Source of the DNA: an uncultured Pedobacter sp.
GTDB lineage: Bacteria > Bacteroidota > Bacteroidia > Sphingobacteriales > Sphingobacteriaceae
Direction: 5' to 3'
Length of the DNA stretch: 59,423 nt
NCBI RefSeq assembly: GCF_913776295.1
Contig: NZ_CAJYOJ010000025.1
Span: 1 to 59,423 of the forward strand
Position 1 is the stretch's first letter. Each line of letters begins with the position of its first letter. Made by a program: the position numbers and the translations under genes. Below the pieces are notes generated by a model. That model saw nothing but the letters and a program-made list of their open reading frames with translations. It ran no database searches and was not told the DNA's origin. Shown piece after piece: positions 51,665 through 59,423 of the stretch.

Positions 51665-52672
51665 TTAAACCAACGGTAAAGAAAAATTAAAGGTAGCACC
51701 TTTACCTGGCTTGCTTTCTACCCAAATCTGGCCACCATGACGTTCAATGATATCCTTTGATATAAAAAGCCCCAGGCCCAAACCTGACGAACTATCTCGA
51801 TGTTCTTTGGATTGATAAAACTGGCCGAATATGTAACTTTGGTTTTCTTCTGAAATCCCCGGACCAAAATCTTTAACCGAAGTATGTACCACTTTATCCA
51901 TATGGAGTATCTTTAATTCGATTTTTTTTTGTTGAGGCGCATATTTAACGGCATTGTCCAATAAATTTGTTAATACCTGTTCAAGACGCATCCGATCAGC
52001 ATGAACAAAACTTTCTTCAGGCATTTCAATCTTTAAGATATGCTCCGGGTGCGCTTGCAAAAAAGATTCTTTCATCTCCTGAACAAGTAAAGCCAGATTA
52101 ACTTGTTCCATGTTCAATTGTAATTTTCCAGACTGTATCTTGGAAACATCAAAAAGATCAGTAACTAAAACGATCATTTTTTGCAACTCTCCTTTATTCC
52201 AGGTGGTAATGATTCCATCAAGCGTTTTGCTGATAATGGCATCTTCAGAACTTTCTATGATGGCAGCGAGCATAGACTGTTTTTCTTCGGCCTGGTGTTC
52301 AAAAGATATGTCGTGGGCAATTTGCGAGGTGCCAATAATTTTTCCATCCTGATCTTTGATCGGTGAAAAGGTTAAGGAAACAGGTATTTTCTTGCCTGAA
52401 CGGGTAAGGCGGAAAGTTCTGTACTGTCTGATTCGTTTATCGTTTAAAATCTCCTGCATCAGCTTTTTCTTTTCTGAATATCTGTCTTCCGGAATCAGCA
52501 GAAAAACAGATTTCCCCAGTACCTCTGTTGCAGTATAGCCAAACATACGCTCCGCAGCGGGGTTCCAGTTGGTAATCTTGAATTCAAGGTCATGATAGTA
52601 TATAGCATCCTGAATGCCTTCAAAAATGGATTGAAGCGTAAAAAGATCAGGAAGATGGGCTGATTTTATCAT
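51665..52672 (-). CDS. PAS sensor kinase lacking its dimerisation/His domain
   Basis: A 335-residue soluble protein: PAS domain (about 8-125), the first ~30 residues of a second PAS (LAAIIESSEDAIISKTLDG), then at residue 161/162 an abrupt passage into ELQKMIVLVTDLFDVSKIQSG, the helix that normally follows HisKA, and an intact HATPase_c (NLLDNAVKYA, VKDFGPGIS, GLGLGLFISKD). The H-box (HELKTP-type) is missing, so it cannot autophosphorylate in the usual way. A deletion in an ancestral kinase is likely; the frame stayed open. Probably inactive as a kinase or a pseudokinase-like ATP-binding protein. Confidence 0.85.
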   Translation of the reverse strand: MIKSAHLPDLFTLQSIFEGIQDAIYYHDLEFKITNWNPAAERMFGYTATEVLGKSVFLLIPEDRYSEKKKLMQEILNDKRIRQYRTFRLTRSGKKIPVSLTFSPIKDQDGKIIGTSQIAHDISFEHQAEEKQSMLAAIIESSEDAIISKTLDGIITTWNKGELQKMIVLVTDLFDVSKIQSGKLQLNMEQVNLALLVQEMKESFLQAHPEHILKIEMPEESFVHADRMRLEQVLTNLLDNAVKYAPQQKKIELKILHMDKVVHTSVKDFGPGISEENQSYIFGQFYQSKEHRDSSSGLGLGLFISKDIIERHGGQIWVESKPGKGATFNFSLPLV

Positions 52673-53082
52673 ATTAATAGCAATTAATTCCGTTGAAGAG
52701 CCCTATCAAATTTATCGAAGATATTTTGAACATCCATTTCGTCCTAAACATTTTTTTGTTTTGCTATAGCTGTAAAAAGAAATTAGCCAAATCAGTTACG
52801 ATCAAATCACTTTAACAATAAAGCTGATTTGGCCCAAGTTCATAGTCGTATGTAACAATCATACTGATATTAATTGAAATTATTGTAGGTTTATTTGGAC
52901 TTTTAAACACTGTGGTATACAAAAAAGTTTTGTTACGCTATCTGGCCATACCTAAATCTTATGTTTTCAATCTTTAATATAGGTTACCAGGCAGGCACTC
53001 ATTTTTCTGTGTGAGAAGATTAATTAAAACTTAATTTAATTCCTCCTGTTCTTACATAACCTATCTACCTAATTGAAAAATT
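52673..53082. other. 410-bp spacer between divergent kinase and sigma factor
   Basis: No gene is visible. A perfect 10-bp inverted repeat, GCCAAATCAG (52786-52795) and CTGATTTGGC (52824-52833), has a 28-nt middle and could be an operator or hairpin. The remainder is AT-rich and should hold promoters for both genes; I cannot assign them. Confidence 0.5.
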
Positions 53083-53592
53083 ATGAATCAAAATGAATTC
53101 AGCAGAGCGGCTGATGGGCATGCTATTGCCCTCTTTAGCCATGCGATGCGGTTTACCCATGATGAAGATGATGCAAAAGACCTTGTGCAGGATACACTGA
53201 TTAAAGGAATTCGATTTTGCGCTAAGTTTGATAAAGGCACAAATTTACGTGGCTGGCTTTATGTAATTATGCGAAATACCTTTATCAACGACTATCGTAA
53301 AGCTCAGAAAAGACATTCAGTGATCAGTAGAGATGAAGATTTGTCAAGTCCTAACCTGCTTAAAAGTTCAACTAAAATTTCTTCTGAAGGAAAGTTCGTG
53401 ATGGATGACATCCAAAAAGCATTACAGAGTTTACCTGATCAATACCGGATCCCGTTTCAGCGGTATTTTGAAGGCTATAAATATGAAGAAATCGCTGAAG
53501 AGCGGGGTATTCCATTGGGAACAGTGAAAACTCATATTCATCAAGCCCGGCAAATTTTGAAAACGTATCTGAAACAGTATAGGATAGCATGA
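53083..53592 (+). CDS. ECF-type sigma-70 family sigma factor
   Basis: A 169-residue extracytoplasmic-function sigma factor. Region 2 is visible as FSHAMRFTHDEDDAKDLVQD, with FDKGTNLRGWLYVIMRNTFI, and region 4 as LPDQYRIPFQRYFEGYKYEE, IAEERGIPLGTVKTHIHQAR. No anti-sigma gene is adjacent, so its signal is unknown; the sequence style resembles the stand-alone sigma factors common in Bacteroidota. It is convergent with the second fucosidase across a hairpin. Confidence 0.9.
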   Translation: MNQNEFSRAADGHAIALFSHAMRFTHDEDDAKDLVQDTLIKGIRFCAKFDKGTNLRGWLYVIMRNTFINDYRKAQKRHSVISRDEDLSSPNLLKSSTKISSEGKFVMDDIQKALQSLPDQYRIPFQRYFEGYKYEEIAEERGIPLGTVKTHIHQARQILKTYLKQYRIA

Positions 53593-53628
53593 TGGTGCCA
53601 AAAATTGGTTGATCAGCGTATTAATAAT

Positions 53629-53656
53629 TTAGCCGGACTAAAACTGATCCGGCTAA
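53629..53656. terminator. bidirectional hairpin terminator
   Basis: TTAGCCGGA (53629-53637) pairs perfectly with TCCGGCTAA (53648-53656), loop of 10 nt, followed by a T-rich run (GCTATTTTATTT). It sits between the convergent sigma factor and second fucosidase genes. Confidence 0.7.
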
Positions 53657-53662
53657 GCTATT

Positions 53663-55069
53663 TTATTTCCTTTCGTTAAATACACCGAGTTCAGCGATAA
53701 CCGGTGGACTGTCAAAATCTGTAATGGTAACTTTTATTTTTTCGCACCAGATCCGCTCAAACCTGAAAATGTTCACCTTTTTTTCGCCTTCGTTATTCGC
53801 CGGCAATGCATTCCATTGGCCATTTGCATAATATTGTAAATGATAAGTTGCCTTGTGGTTATTGCCTGCGGTAAGCACCACCATATTACAAGGTACTACC
53901 TTTTCAAAATTCAATTCATACCATGGTGATTTTACGGTATAATTGGAAGACCAGCTTGAGCCAAAATTATCATCGTTGGCAAAATCCATTATATTCATAT
54001 CATCACTCCAGCTACTATTGCTTTTAACGTGTTTAGCGATATTACTGGAAATAATTGGAGCAGCATGTTGTGGGATACGGGGGAGACCTACAGGTTTTTT
54101 ATAGAGCTGTCCCATTTCCTTAAGAGCCGACAGGGCATTGTCGTCTATCAAACCGTTTTTACCCGGCGCCACGTTGAGAATAAAATTACAGTACGCACCG
54201 TTATATGGAATAATAAATTTGTTAACCAGTTCAGGTACGTTTTTTACCGCAGTTGTTGGGAAAGATGTTTTCCAGAACCAGTTGGCCTGGAGCGGAAGAC
54301 AAGCCAGCGCTGGCAGCTTATTGTTTTCTTTTGAAATAAACTGACCTGCCCCCTGTTCGTAAGATTTGATATCAGTATAAAAAAGCGCTTGCGTAGGGTA
54401 TTTGGCTGCATTGAGATCCATTACCAGGCAATTTGGCTGTAACGATTTAATCAGGTAATAAATATCTTCAAAAGGCACCTGATCATAAGAAATCCTGGAC
54501 CATGGTGCATCCCATCCATCAATAATCAGGGCGGTGATCTCGCCATAATTGGTGAGCAATTCGGTCAGCTGGTCTTTAATCATTTTCACATTATCCGGTG
54601 TAATCTGATTTGGACGGATCCCGTGGTGGGTATCCAGTATAGAATAATAAAGCATTACCTTTAAGCCATTTCGGCGAAAAGCATCTGCATACTCTTTTAC
54701 CACATCACGCTTTAACGGCGTATTCATGACGTTGTAAGCTGTTGTTTTGGTATTCCAGATCGGAAAACCACTATGGTGTTTGGTGGTTAAACAACCATAG
54801 GTCATATTGGCCGATTTTGCCGCTTTCGCCCATTGATCGGCATTAAGTTTTGGCGATTTAAACAGGGAAAGATCTGCATCCGGATCCGACCAGTCCTGAT
54901 CCATAAAAGTGGGCATGCCGTAATGAATGAACATACCCAATCCGAGGTCGACAAAATCCTGTTGCAATTCGGATAAGGGTTTGTTGGCAGCTTTCTGCTG
55001 CGCCCTAACCGTATAAATTGATGTTGCAGCTGAGACAATAAGTAATAATAAAATCCTTTTAAAGGCCAT
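53663..55069 (-). CDS. second GH29-type alpha-L-fucosidase with C-terminal carbohydrate-binding-like domain
   Basis: A 468-residue secreted protein: signal peptide (FKRILLLLIVSAATSIYTVRAQ), then a GH29-like barrel (LGLGMFIHYGMPTFMDQDW, YGCLTTKHHSGFPIWNTK, YGEITALIIDGWDAPW with the likely nucleophile Asp) and, from about residue 345, a discoidin-like domain (SSWSSNYTVKSPWYELNFEK) of the F5/8 type. It is diverged from the first fucosidase, so its linkage preference probably differs. It lies on the minus strand, 2.5 kb beyond the AraC gene, and is likely an independent transcription unit. Confidence 0.88.
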   Translation of the reverse strand: MAFKRILLLLIVSAATSIYTVRAQQKAANKPLSELQQDFVDLGLGMFIHYGMPTFMDQDWSDPDADLSLFKSPKLNADQWAKAAKSANMTYGCLTTKHHSGFPIWNTKTTAYNVMNTPLKRDVVKEYADAFRRNGLKVMLYYSILDTHHGIRPNQITPDNVKMIKDQLTELLTNYGEITALIIDGWDAPWSRISYDQVPFEDIYYLIKSLQPNCLVMDLNAAKYPTQALFYTDIKSYEQGAGQFISKENNKLPALACLPLQANWFWKTSFPTTAVKNVPELVNKFIIPYNGAYCNFILNVAPGKNGLIDDNALSALKEMGQLYKKPVGLPRIPQHAAPIISSNIAKHVKSNSSWSDDMNIMDFANDDNFGSSWSSNYTVKSPWYELNFEKVVPCNMVVLTAGNNHKATYHLQYYANGQWNALPANNEGEKKVNIFRFERIWCEKIKVTITDFDSPPVIAELGVFNERK

Positions 55070-55304
55070 TTTCTTTTTAGGGTTTAAGTATAAGGTGAAT
55101 CTTCTGAATAATAGATTTATCTGCTATTGTTGCTGAGAATTAGACTGATCAATAAAAATCTGATTGATAAGCGTCGTCTATCTTCATTATTCAAAGCTAC
55201 GTCCAACATCGCAATAATTTGCCAAACGAAAACGTAACAGAAACCTAACAAAAGCTTAACGGCATACTATTTATGGAATAATACGTCTATTTTTAAAGTA
55301 TAAA

Positions 55305-56738
55305 ATGAAAAACCGGATATATAAATCAGTCGTATTGCTCAGTTTTCTGATATTACTTCTCGTGCAATTCAGATTAACTTATAACTCTTACGTACTGAGA
55401 GACAGGGATTATAGTTTAAAAGAAAAAACACTGATTAACGATGAATATGGCCGCAGTATCTCCGAAGATAAAGTTTACAAAGGCGGTGGCAAGATTATCG
55501 ATTCGATCCTCACCATCAATATGCCCGCGCTTAAAAAAGCTTATCTCAGCAACCGGAAGGAATTCATCAAACTTTCGAAAAGCATTAGCAATAACTTATT
55601 GAAGGAACTTCAAAAGAAAAGCACTATGGACAGTGTTTTCCAATCAATAGTGAAAAGAAATGGCCTGGACAGCAACTTAAAATACCTGCTTACCTTTCAG
55701 CAGATCGACATCAACTTCGACACCAAAATCGGAGACATTATCCTGTTCGACAGACATACCCCTACGGATTTTAAAGCAAACCAAAAAACGCCGTTCGGTA
55801 TAATCATTGATGGTACATTGACTCATCCAACCCTACAGAACAGAATTACTCATCTCTCTGTTAGTGATAAACTGGTTTACGATTATAGGGTAACCTTCAA
55901 CCTTTTTGTTGATTCCCCGGGCCGTATGCTCAAAGTGGCTTATCAGATGCTGCCTACATTTTTATTGGTGTCACTGTGTATTTTGATCATCGTAGGCATT
56001 AACTATTACACCTACATGAGCTGGATGCGCCAAAAGAAAGAAACAGATGTCAAATCAGACTTCCTGAACAGCATCAAGCACGAATTTAACACGCCTATCA
56101 CCACCATTTTAGTAGCAAGCAAAAGCTTGCATGAAAATGACGTACTCAACGATCGGAATCGTGTAAGTACACTTATAAATATTATTGAAAGACAGGCCAG
56201 AAGGCTTCATTCACACATTAACCAAATGTTGGAGGTCTCGGAAATGAACCATCATATCAATTTAGAAGAAACAGATCTTAATTATGCTGTGCTTACCCTG
56301 ATCAACGATTATAAAATAAAAATACATGAACCAAACAGCCTTACGTTTGATCCTCATGATTCGGAAATACTGGTGATGATGGATCCTTTTGTGTTTACCA
56401 CCATGCTGCAGAATATACTTGACAATTCTTTTAAACATAACGATAGCGATGTTAAAGCGACCGTGCTATTTATTACTAAAGATAAGGATGGTTATGCCCT
56501 GCATATCAAGGATAACGGAAGGGGAATGGAAGACGATATGAAAGAAAAAATATTTGGTAAATTCTTTCGTGGAGGTAAAGATAGTACAGTGTCTGGCCTG
56601 GGCCTGGGCCTATATTATGTTAAACAATGTCTTGATATTCATGGTTGGAAAATCAGTATAAAAACAACGGCTGATCAGGGAACAGAGTTCCTGGTGCATA
56701 TACCTGTAGAGCAGATTAAGATTGTTATAAATGATTAA
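55305..56738 (+). CDS. membrane sensor histidine kinase
   Basis: A 477-residue kinase with membrane segments at about 8-28 and 218-240 and a periplasmic sensor domain of about 190 residues. HisKA contains the phospho-acceptor in SIKHEFNTPITTI, followed by HATPase_c with NILDNSFKHND, DNGRGMEDD and GLGLGLYYVKQ. No HAMP is evident. It is 14 bp ahead of its response regulator. The periplasmic domain has no family I recognise; signal unknown. Confidence 0.93.
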   Translation: MKNRIYKSVVLLSFLILLLVQFRLTYNSYVLRDRDYSLKEKTLINDEYGRSISEDKVYKGGGKIIDSILTINMPALKKAYLSNRKEFIKLSKSISNNLLKELQKKSTMDSVFQSIVKRNGLDSNLKYLLTFQQIDINFDTKIGDIILFDRHTPTDFKANQKTPFGIIIDGTLTHPTLQNRITHLSVSDKLVYDYRVTFNLFVDSPGRMLKVAYQMLPTFLLVSLCILIIVGINYYTYMSWMRQKKETDVKSDFLNSIKHEFNTPITTILVASKSLHENDVLNDRNRVSTLINIIERQARRLHSHINQMLEVSEMNHHINLEETDLNYAVLTLINDYKIKIHEPNSLTFDPHDSEILVMMDPFVFTTMLQNILDNSFKHNDSDVKATVLFITKDKDGYALHIKDNGRGMEDDMKEKIFGKFFRGGKDSTVSGLGLGLYYVKQCLDIHGWKISIKTTADQGTEFLVHIPVEQIKIVIND

Positions 56739-56752
56739 TAAATTGCAACCCT

Positions 56753-57466
56753 ATGCTTAACGATATCATCATAATTGAAGATGAAACAGACCTGGGCAAC
56801 GTCATCTCATCATACTTAAGGTTACGGGGTTTTAGTGTACAATGGTTCAAAACTGCTACAGCAGCACTCGATTATTATGCTGCAAACCCCATTGAAAATA
56901 AGCTGGTGATTGTTGATGTACAATTGCCTGACCTAAATGGTTTTGATCTTGCTGCTGAGCTGGTGAAAATAAACCCTAACCAACCGTTCTTTTTTCTTAC
57001 GGCACACAACGAAAAACAAGACCGGCTCCGTGGGCTTAAGATCGGCGCAATAGATTATATATCCAAACCATTTGAAATTGAGGAACTGGTACTGAGAATC
57101 GCAAACATCATCAACAAATTTTCACCGGATCAAAAAACCCTAGCTATGGCAAAAGCTGGCTACATCAATCTGGGCGATATCAGGTATCAAAAAGATCAGT
57201 TATTTGTTTTGATGCCCAATGGTAAAGAAGTTTCCCTTACCGTAAGAGAAGCAGAAGTATTGGATCAGCTTGCTGGCCATATCAATCAGGTAGTCAAAAA
57301 AAAGGATCTGCTGCTAGCGTTGTGGGGAAACGACGACTATTTTAGTGGAAAAAGTCTTGAAGTATTCATTTCCAGACTTCGTCGGCTTTTCAAGTCTTCA
57401 GATCAGGTGAGTATAGAAAATGTATATGGTTTGGGATATATTTTGAAGATAAATAACCAAGCCTGA
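56753..57466 (+). CDS. OmpR-family response regulator
   Basis: A 237-residue response regulator: receiver with DE pair (IEDETDLG), phospho-acceptor Asp in VIVDVQLPDLNGFD and Lys in YISKPFE; winged helix from about residue 137 (VREAEVLDQLAGHINQVVKK, then KSLEVFISRLRRLFKSS). Cognate to the kinase immediately upstream. Target genes unknown; no target candidate is adjacent. Confidence 0.93.
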   Translation: MLNDIIIIEDETDLGNVISSYLRLRGFSVQWFKTATAALDYYAANPIENKLVIVDVQLPDLNGFDLAAELVKINPNQPFFFLTAHNEKQDRLRGLKIGAIDYISKPFEIEELVLRIANIINKFSPDQKTLAMAKAGYINLGDIRYQKDQLFVLMPNGKEVSLTVREAEVLDQLAGHINQVVKKKDLLLALWGNDDYFSGKSLEVFISRLRRLFKSSDQVSIENVYGLGYILKINNQA

Positions 57467-57505
57467 AATGTACCTTTTGAGCAAGAGTAGAAATTAACTT
57501 AAAAG

Positions 57506-57907
57506 CTATATGGTGGACACTTCTTTTGTATAACCTGAAAGATCCTGTGAGGTTTCCATTCTTTTTAAAATTACTCTTCTCAGCCTGCTTTCATGTTCGT
57601 CGCCCCAAAATCCTAATGTAGAAATTACCGGCACCAGGGTTTGACCGAAATCAGTAAGGGAATACTCCACTTTTGGTGGAACCTGAGCATAAATTTTCTT
57701 TTTCACCAATTCATGATCTTCCAATTCTTTCAACTGGATGTTCAAAACACGTCTTGAAGCATCGGGAATTTTACGTTGTAATTCACTAGGTCTCAAATTT
57801 CCCTGATGGATAAACCATAACAAACGGATTTTCCATTTGCCGTAAAGTACTTCACCGATCAGGTCGAGGCCGCAGTTTAAATTCAAGGGTATTTTTCTTT
57901 CGTGCAT
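57506..57907 (-). CDS. HxlR-family transcriptional regulator
   Basis: A 133-residue winged-helix HxlR regulator: CGLDLIGEVLYGKWKIRLLW, LRPSELQRKIPDASRRVLN, QLKELEDHELVKKKIY and VEYSLTDFGQTLVPVI. The single N-terminal Cys (residue 12) is positioned as in redox- or quinone-sensing HxlR proteins such as YodB. I chose ATG 57907 (MHERKIPLNLN). It is divergent from an SDR/NTF2-like operon and probably represses it, with palindromes between the genes. Confidence 0.9.
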   Translation of the reverse strand: MHERKIPLNLNCGLDLIGEVLYGKWKIRLLWFIHQGNLRPSELQRKIPDASRRVLNIQLKELEDHELVKKKIYAQVPPKVEYSLTDFGQTLVPVISTLGFWGDEHESRLRRVILKRMETSQDLSGYTKEVSTI

Positions 57908-57910
57908 ATA

Positions 57911-57940
57911 CAAATTTAATCCAATGTACCAATTTGTACA
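57911..57940 (-). promoter_or_regulatory. HxlR promoter and candidate operator
   Basis: TGTACCAATTTGTACA (57925-57940) is a near palindrome (14 of 16 positions) with GTAC half-sites, as in known HxlR-family sites. Downstream on the minus strand, TAAATTTG (57918 to 57911) matches TAnnTTTG; it ends 4 bp before the ATG, so either the message is leaderless or the element is fortuitous. A second imperfect TGATAC...GTATCA pair lies at 57996-58018 near the SDR start. Confidence 0.5.
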
Positions 57941-58031
57941 ATAGGGGAAAAATTTATCCCTATGCAATTCGGTTTTCCGTTATTGCCGGAAAAAGTGATA
58001 CTTCTCAAATTTGTATCAAAGAATTCGACAA

Positions 58032-58826
58032 ATGGAAAATCACTTTAATTACAACAACGAACTGCAGGGCAAAATCGTCTTGGTAACCGGTGGAACAAAA
58101 GGTACCGGAAAAGCAATTGCTGAAAGATTGCTACACGCCGGAGCAACGGTGATTATCAGTGCTAGAAATACACCTGAAAAAGAAAACAGCAATCTGCATT
58201 TTATTGCTTCCGATCTGAGTACCGCGGAGGGAACAAAAAAAGTAGTCAGCGAAGTACGCTCGAAATACGGAAGGCTGGATATTCTGGTAAACAACCTCGG
58301 CGGTTCATCAACACCTGCCGGTGGATTCTCCGTTTTATCAGATGAAGACTGGGAATCGACCCTGCAAGCCAATTTGCTCGCACCAATTCGGCTTGACAGG
58401 GAATTTTTACCACAAATGATCGATAGAGAAAGCGGTGTTATTATTCACATCGCATCCATTCAGGGTAAACTGCCTTTGTACGATTCTACGTTACCTTATG
58501 CCGCAGCTAAAGCCGCTTTGAGAAATTACAGTAAAAGTTTATCGAACGAAGTTACCCCTAAGGGTATCCGGGTGTTAACGGTTTCACCAGGCTGGATCAA
58601 CACAACAGCATCGGCCTCATGGCTGGGTGAAATTGCAAGAAACGCAAACAGTACTATAGCTGAAGCGCAGAAAAGCGTGATGGATGCTTTGGGCGGCATA
58701 CCTTTCGGCAGGCCCGCCGAACCTGAAGAAGTAGCTGAATTGGTCGGCTTTCTGGTTTCGCCAAGAGCCAGCTATTTAACAGGAACTGAATTTATAATAG
58801 ACGGCGGTACAGTGCCAACCGTTTAA
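58032..58826 (+). CDS. SDR-family oxidoreductase
   Basis: A 264-residue short-chain dehydrogenase. Rossmann TGGTKGTGKAIAERL, NNLGG, the catalytic Ser in HIASIQGKL, and YxxxK in LPYAAAKAAL are visible; the end TGTEFIIDGGTVPTV is typical. It starts at ATG 58032; the TTG at 58011 adds unconserved residues. With the divergent HxlR repressor and downstream NTF2-like gene it probably handles a reactive carbonyl or quinone, but the substrate is not evident. Confidence 0.9.
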   Translation: MENHFNYNNELQGKIVLVTGGTKGTGKAIAERLLHAGATVIISARNTPEKENSNLHFIASDLSTAEGTKKVVSEVRSKYGRLDILVNNLGGSSTPAGGFSVLSDEDWESTLQANLLAPIRLDREFLPQMIDRESGVIIHIASIQGKLPLYDSTLPYAAAKAALRNYSKSLSNEVTPKGIRVLTVSPGWINTTASASWLGEIARNANSTIAEAQKSVMDALGGIPFGRPAEPEEVAELVGFLVSPRASYLTGTEFIIDGGTVPTV

Positions 58827-58845
58827 TAACCATAAATACAATACG

Positions 58846-59163
58846 ATGAATTTACCAAAAATGATCTCCGAATTAGTAAAAGCACAAAACGAATTTGACA
58901 GTACTGCGTATGCCAGTTGTTTTACTGAAACTGCAGAAGTATTTGATGAAGGCAAAACCCATAACGGAAAAGCAGAAATTGAAAGCTGGATTGATAAAGC
59001 CAACAAAGAATATCATGCCACCATGGAACCAGTAGCTTATGACGAAGATGCAAACATTCTATCCGCGAAAACATCAGGGAACTTCCCGGGTAGTCCGGCA
59101 ATTTTGAAATATCATTTTCAATTTTCTAATGACCTTATTCAATCACTGAAAATAACTGGTTGA
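58846..59163 (+). CDS. NTF2/SnoaL-like protein
   Basis: A 105-residue NTF2-like (SnoaL-type) small protein: YASCFTETAEVFDEGKTHNG and KAEIESWIDKANKEY are typical of the family's cone-shaped fold. Such proteins bind small hydrophobic molecules, act as isomerases or are merely stabilising. It starts 19 bp after the SDR gene and is probably cotranscribed and HxlR-regulated. Confidence 0.8.
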   Translation: MNLPKMISELVKAQNEFDSTAYASCFTETAEVFDEGKTHNGKAEIESWIDKANKEYHATMEPVAYDEDANILSAKTSGNFPGSPAILKYHFQFSNDLIQSLKITG

Positions 59164-59423
59164 TGCCTTTCTTTCACCTAGACGAAAAAAACCAGGCTGC
59201 TTAAGTTTTAAGGAGGCAATTACATCGAAAGCAATTCTTAGAATGTCTTAAGTTTGATTTATGAAGGAGTAAAAAGAGGCCGTATAGATATAAAGTTGTC
59301 ATTCTGAGGAATAATTTATGGTATAAAAATCAATATAAATGACGTAACTGATTTCTTATGCCATACAGCACAGTCTTGCCTCGGCTCACCGCCGCCGAAG
59401 GGCTCTTACTTTTTGGCATCAAA
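59164..59423. other. 3' spacer ending in an interspersed repeat
   Basis: No gene is visible. The last 128 bp (59296-59423) are the inverted partner of 261-388. The stretch before it is AT-rich with no strong hairpin. Confidence 0.6.
59296..59423 (-). repeat. 128-bp interspersed repeat, right copy
   Basis: The reverse complement aligns ungapped with 261-388; I count 12 mismatches. Its outer end is cut by the window edge inside a TTACTTTTTG-type palindrome, so the element continues further. The pair brackets the whole window in inverted orientation. Confidence 0.85.

Noticed and set aside
53083..53592. Sigma factor as part of a SusC/SusD trans-envelope fucose system
   Set aside because: No anti-sigma, TonB or SusD gene is near, and the sigma gene is convergent to the fucosidase.

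Overview
The window looks like a chromosome segment of a soil- or plant-associated Bacteroidota, most likely Sphingobacteriaceae (Pedobacter-like). Support comes from moderate AT-richness, Bacteroidota-type promoter hexamers (TAnnTTTG), DUF3667, DUF4175 and DUF4159 proteins, a FucP/GH29 fucose locus, CarboxypepD_reg-type TonB receptors and many short palindromic interspersed repeats. No tRNA, rRNA, CRISPR array, transposase, prophage or conjugation gene was seen. The genus is inferred from gene content only.

Layout. (1) 1-1051: repeat-rich DNA and a small lipoprotein. (2) 1325-9868: assimilatory sulfate reduction on the minus strand, transcribed from a ferredoxin-type sulfite reductase through cobA, a siroheme dehydrogenase/TauE fusion, cysH (APS reductase), cysD and cysN, with an Rrf2 regulator just upstream. 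The operon makes APS, reduces it to sulfite and then sulfide, and makes the siroheme its reductase needs. No APS kinase is present. (3) 10082-11302: a membrane metallophosphoesterase. (4) 11404-21438: a siderophore locus. A TonB receptor is divergent from a four-gene operon (PLP decarboxylase, NIS synthetase fused to an acyltransferase, N-hydroxylase, second NIS synthetase) with two Fur-like palindromes between them; the likely product is a hydroxamate siderophore. (5) 21649-27094: M23-like peptidase, FAD/NAD(P)-binding protein, DUF1543, a DUF4350-like secreted protein and DUF4159. (6) 27206-34410: MoxR-DUF58-BatA-DUF4175-membrane protein operon. (7) 34953-39699: a TldD-TldE-TldD peptidase triad; both TldD proteins carry Tat-like N-termini. 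(8) 39864-44862: small membrane proteins, a decayed DUF5694-like gene, DUF3667, a TetR regulator with a perfect 18-bp palindrome, and a membrane-tethered winged-helix regulator. (9) 45301-55069: L-fucose use (GH29, FucP, mutarotase, aldo/keto reductase, zinc alcohol dehydrogenase, divergent AraC regulator, a second GH29), interrupted by a PAS kinase that lacks its phospho-acceptor region and by an ECF sigma factor. (10) 55305-57466: a two-component system. (11) 57506-59163: an HxlR regulator divergent from an SDR oxidoreductase and an NTF2-like protein.

Repeats run throughout. Most striking, a 128-bp element near the left end (261-388) recurs in inverted orientation at the right end (59296-59423), with 12 mismatches by hand count. 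A REP-like palindrome array lies inside the siderophore operon and supplies the last codons of the hydroxylase. I did not find a clearly new defence or mobile system. The most unusual items are the siderophore fusion enzyme, the TldD triad, the siroheme/TauE fusion, the kinase with an apparent in-frame deletion, and the repeat families.
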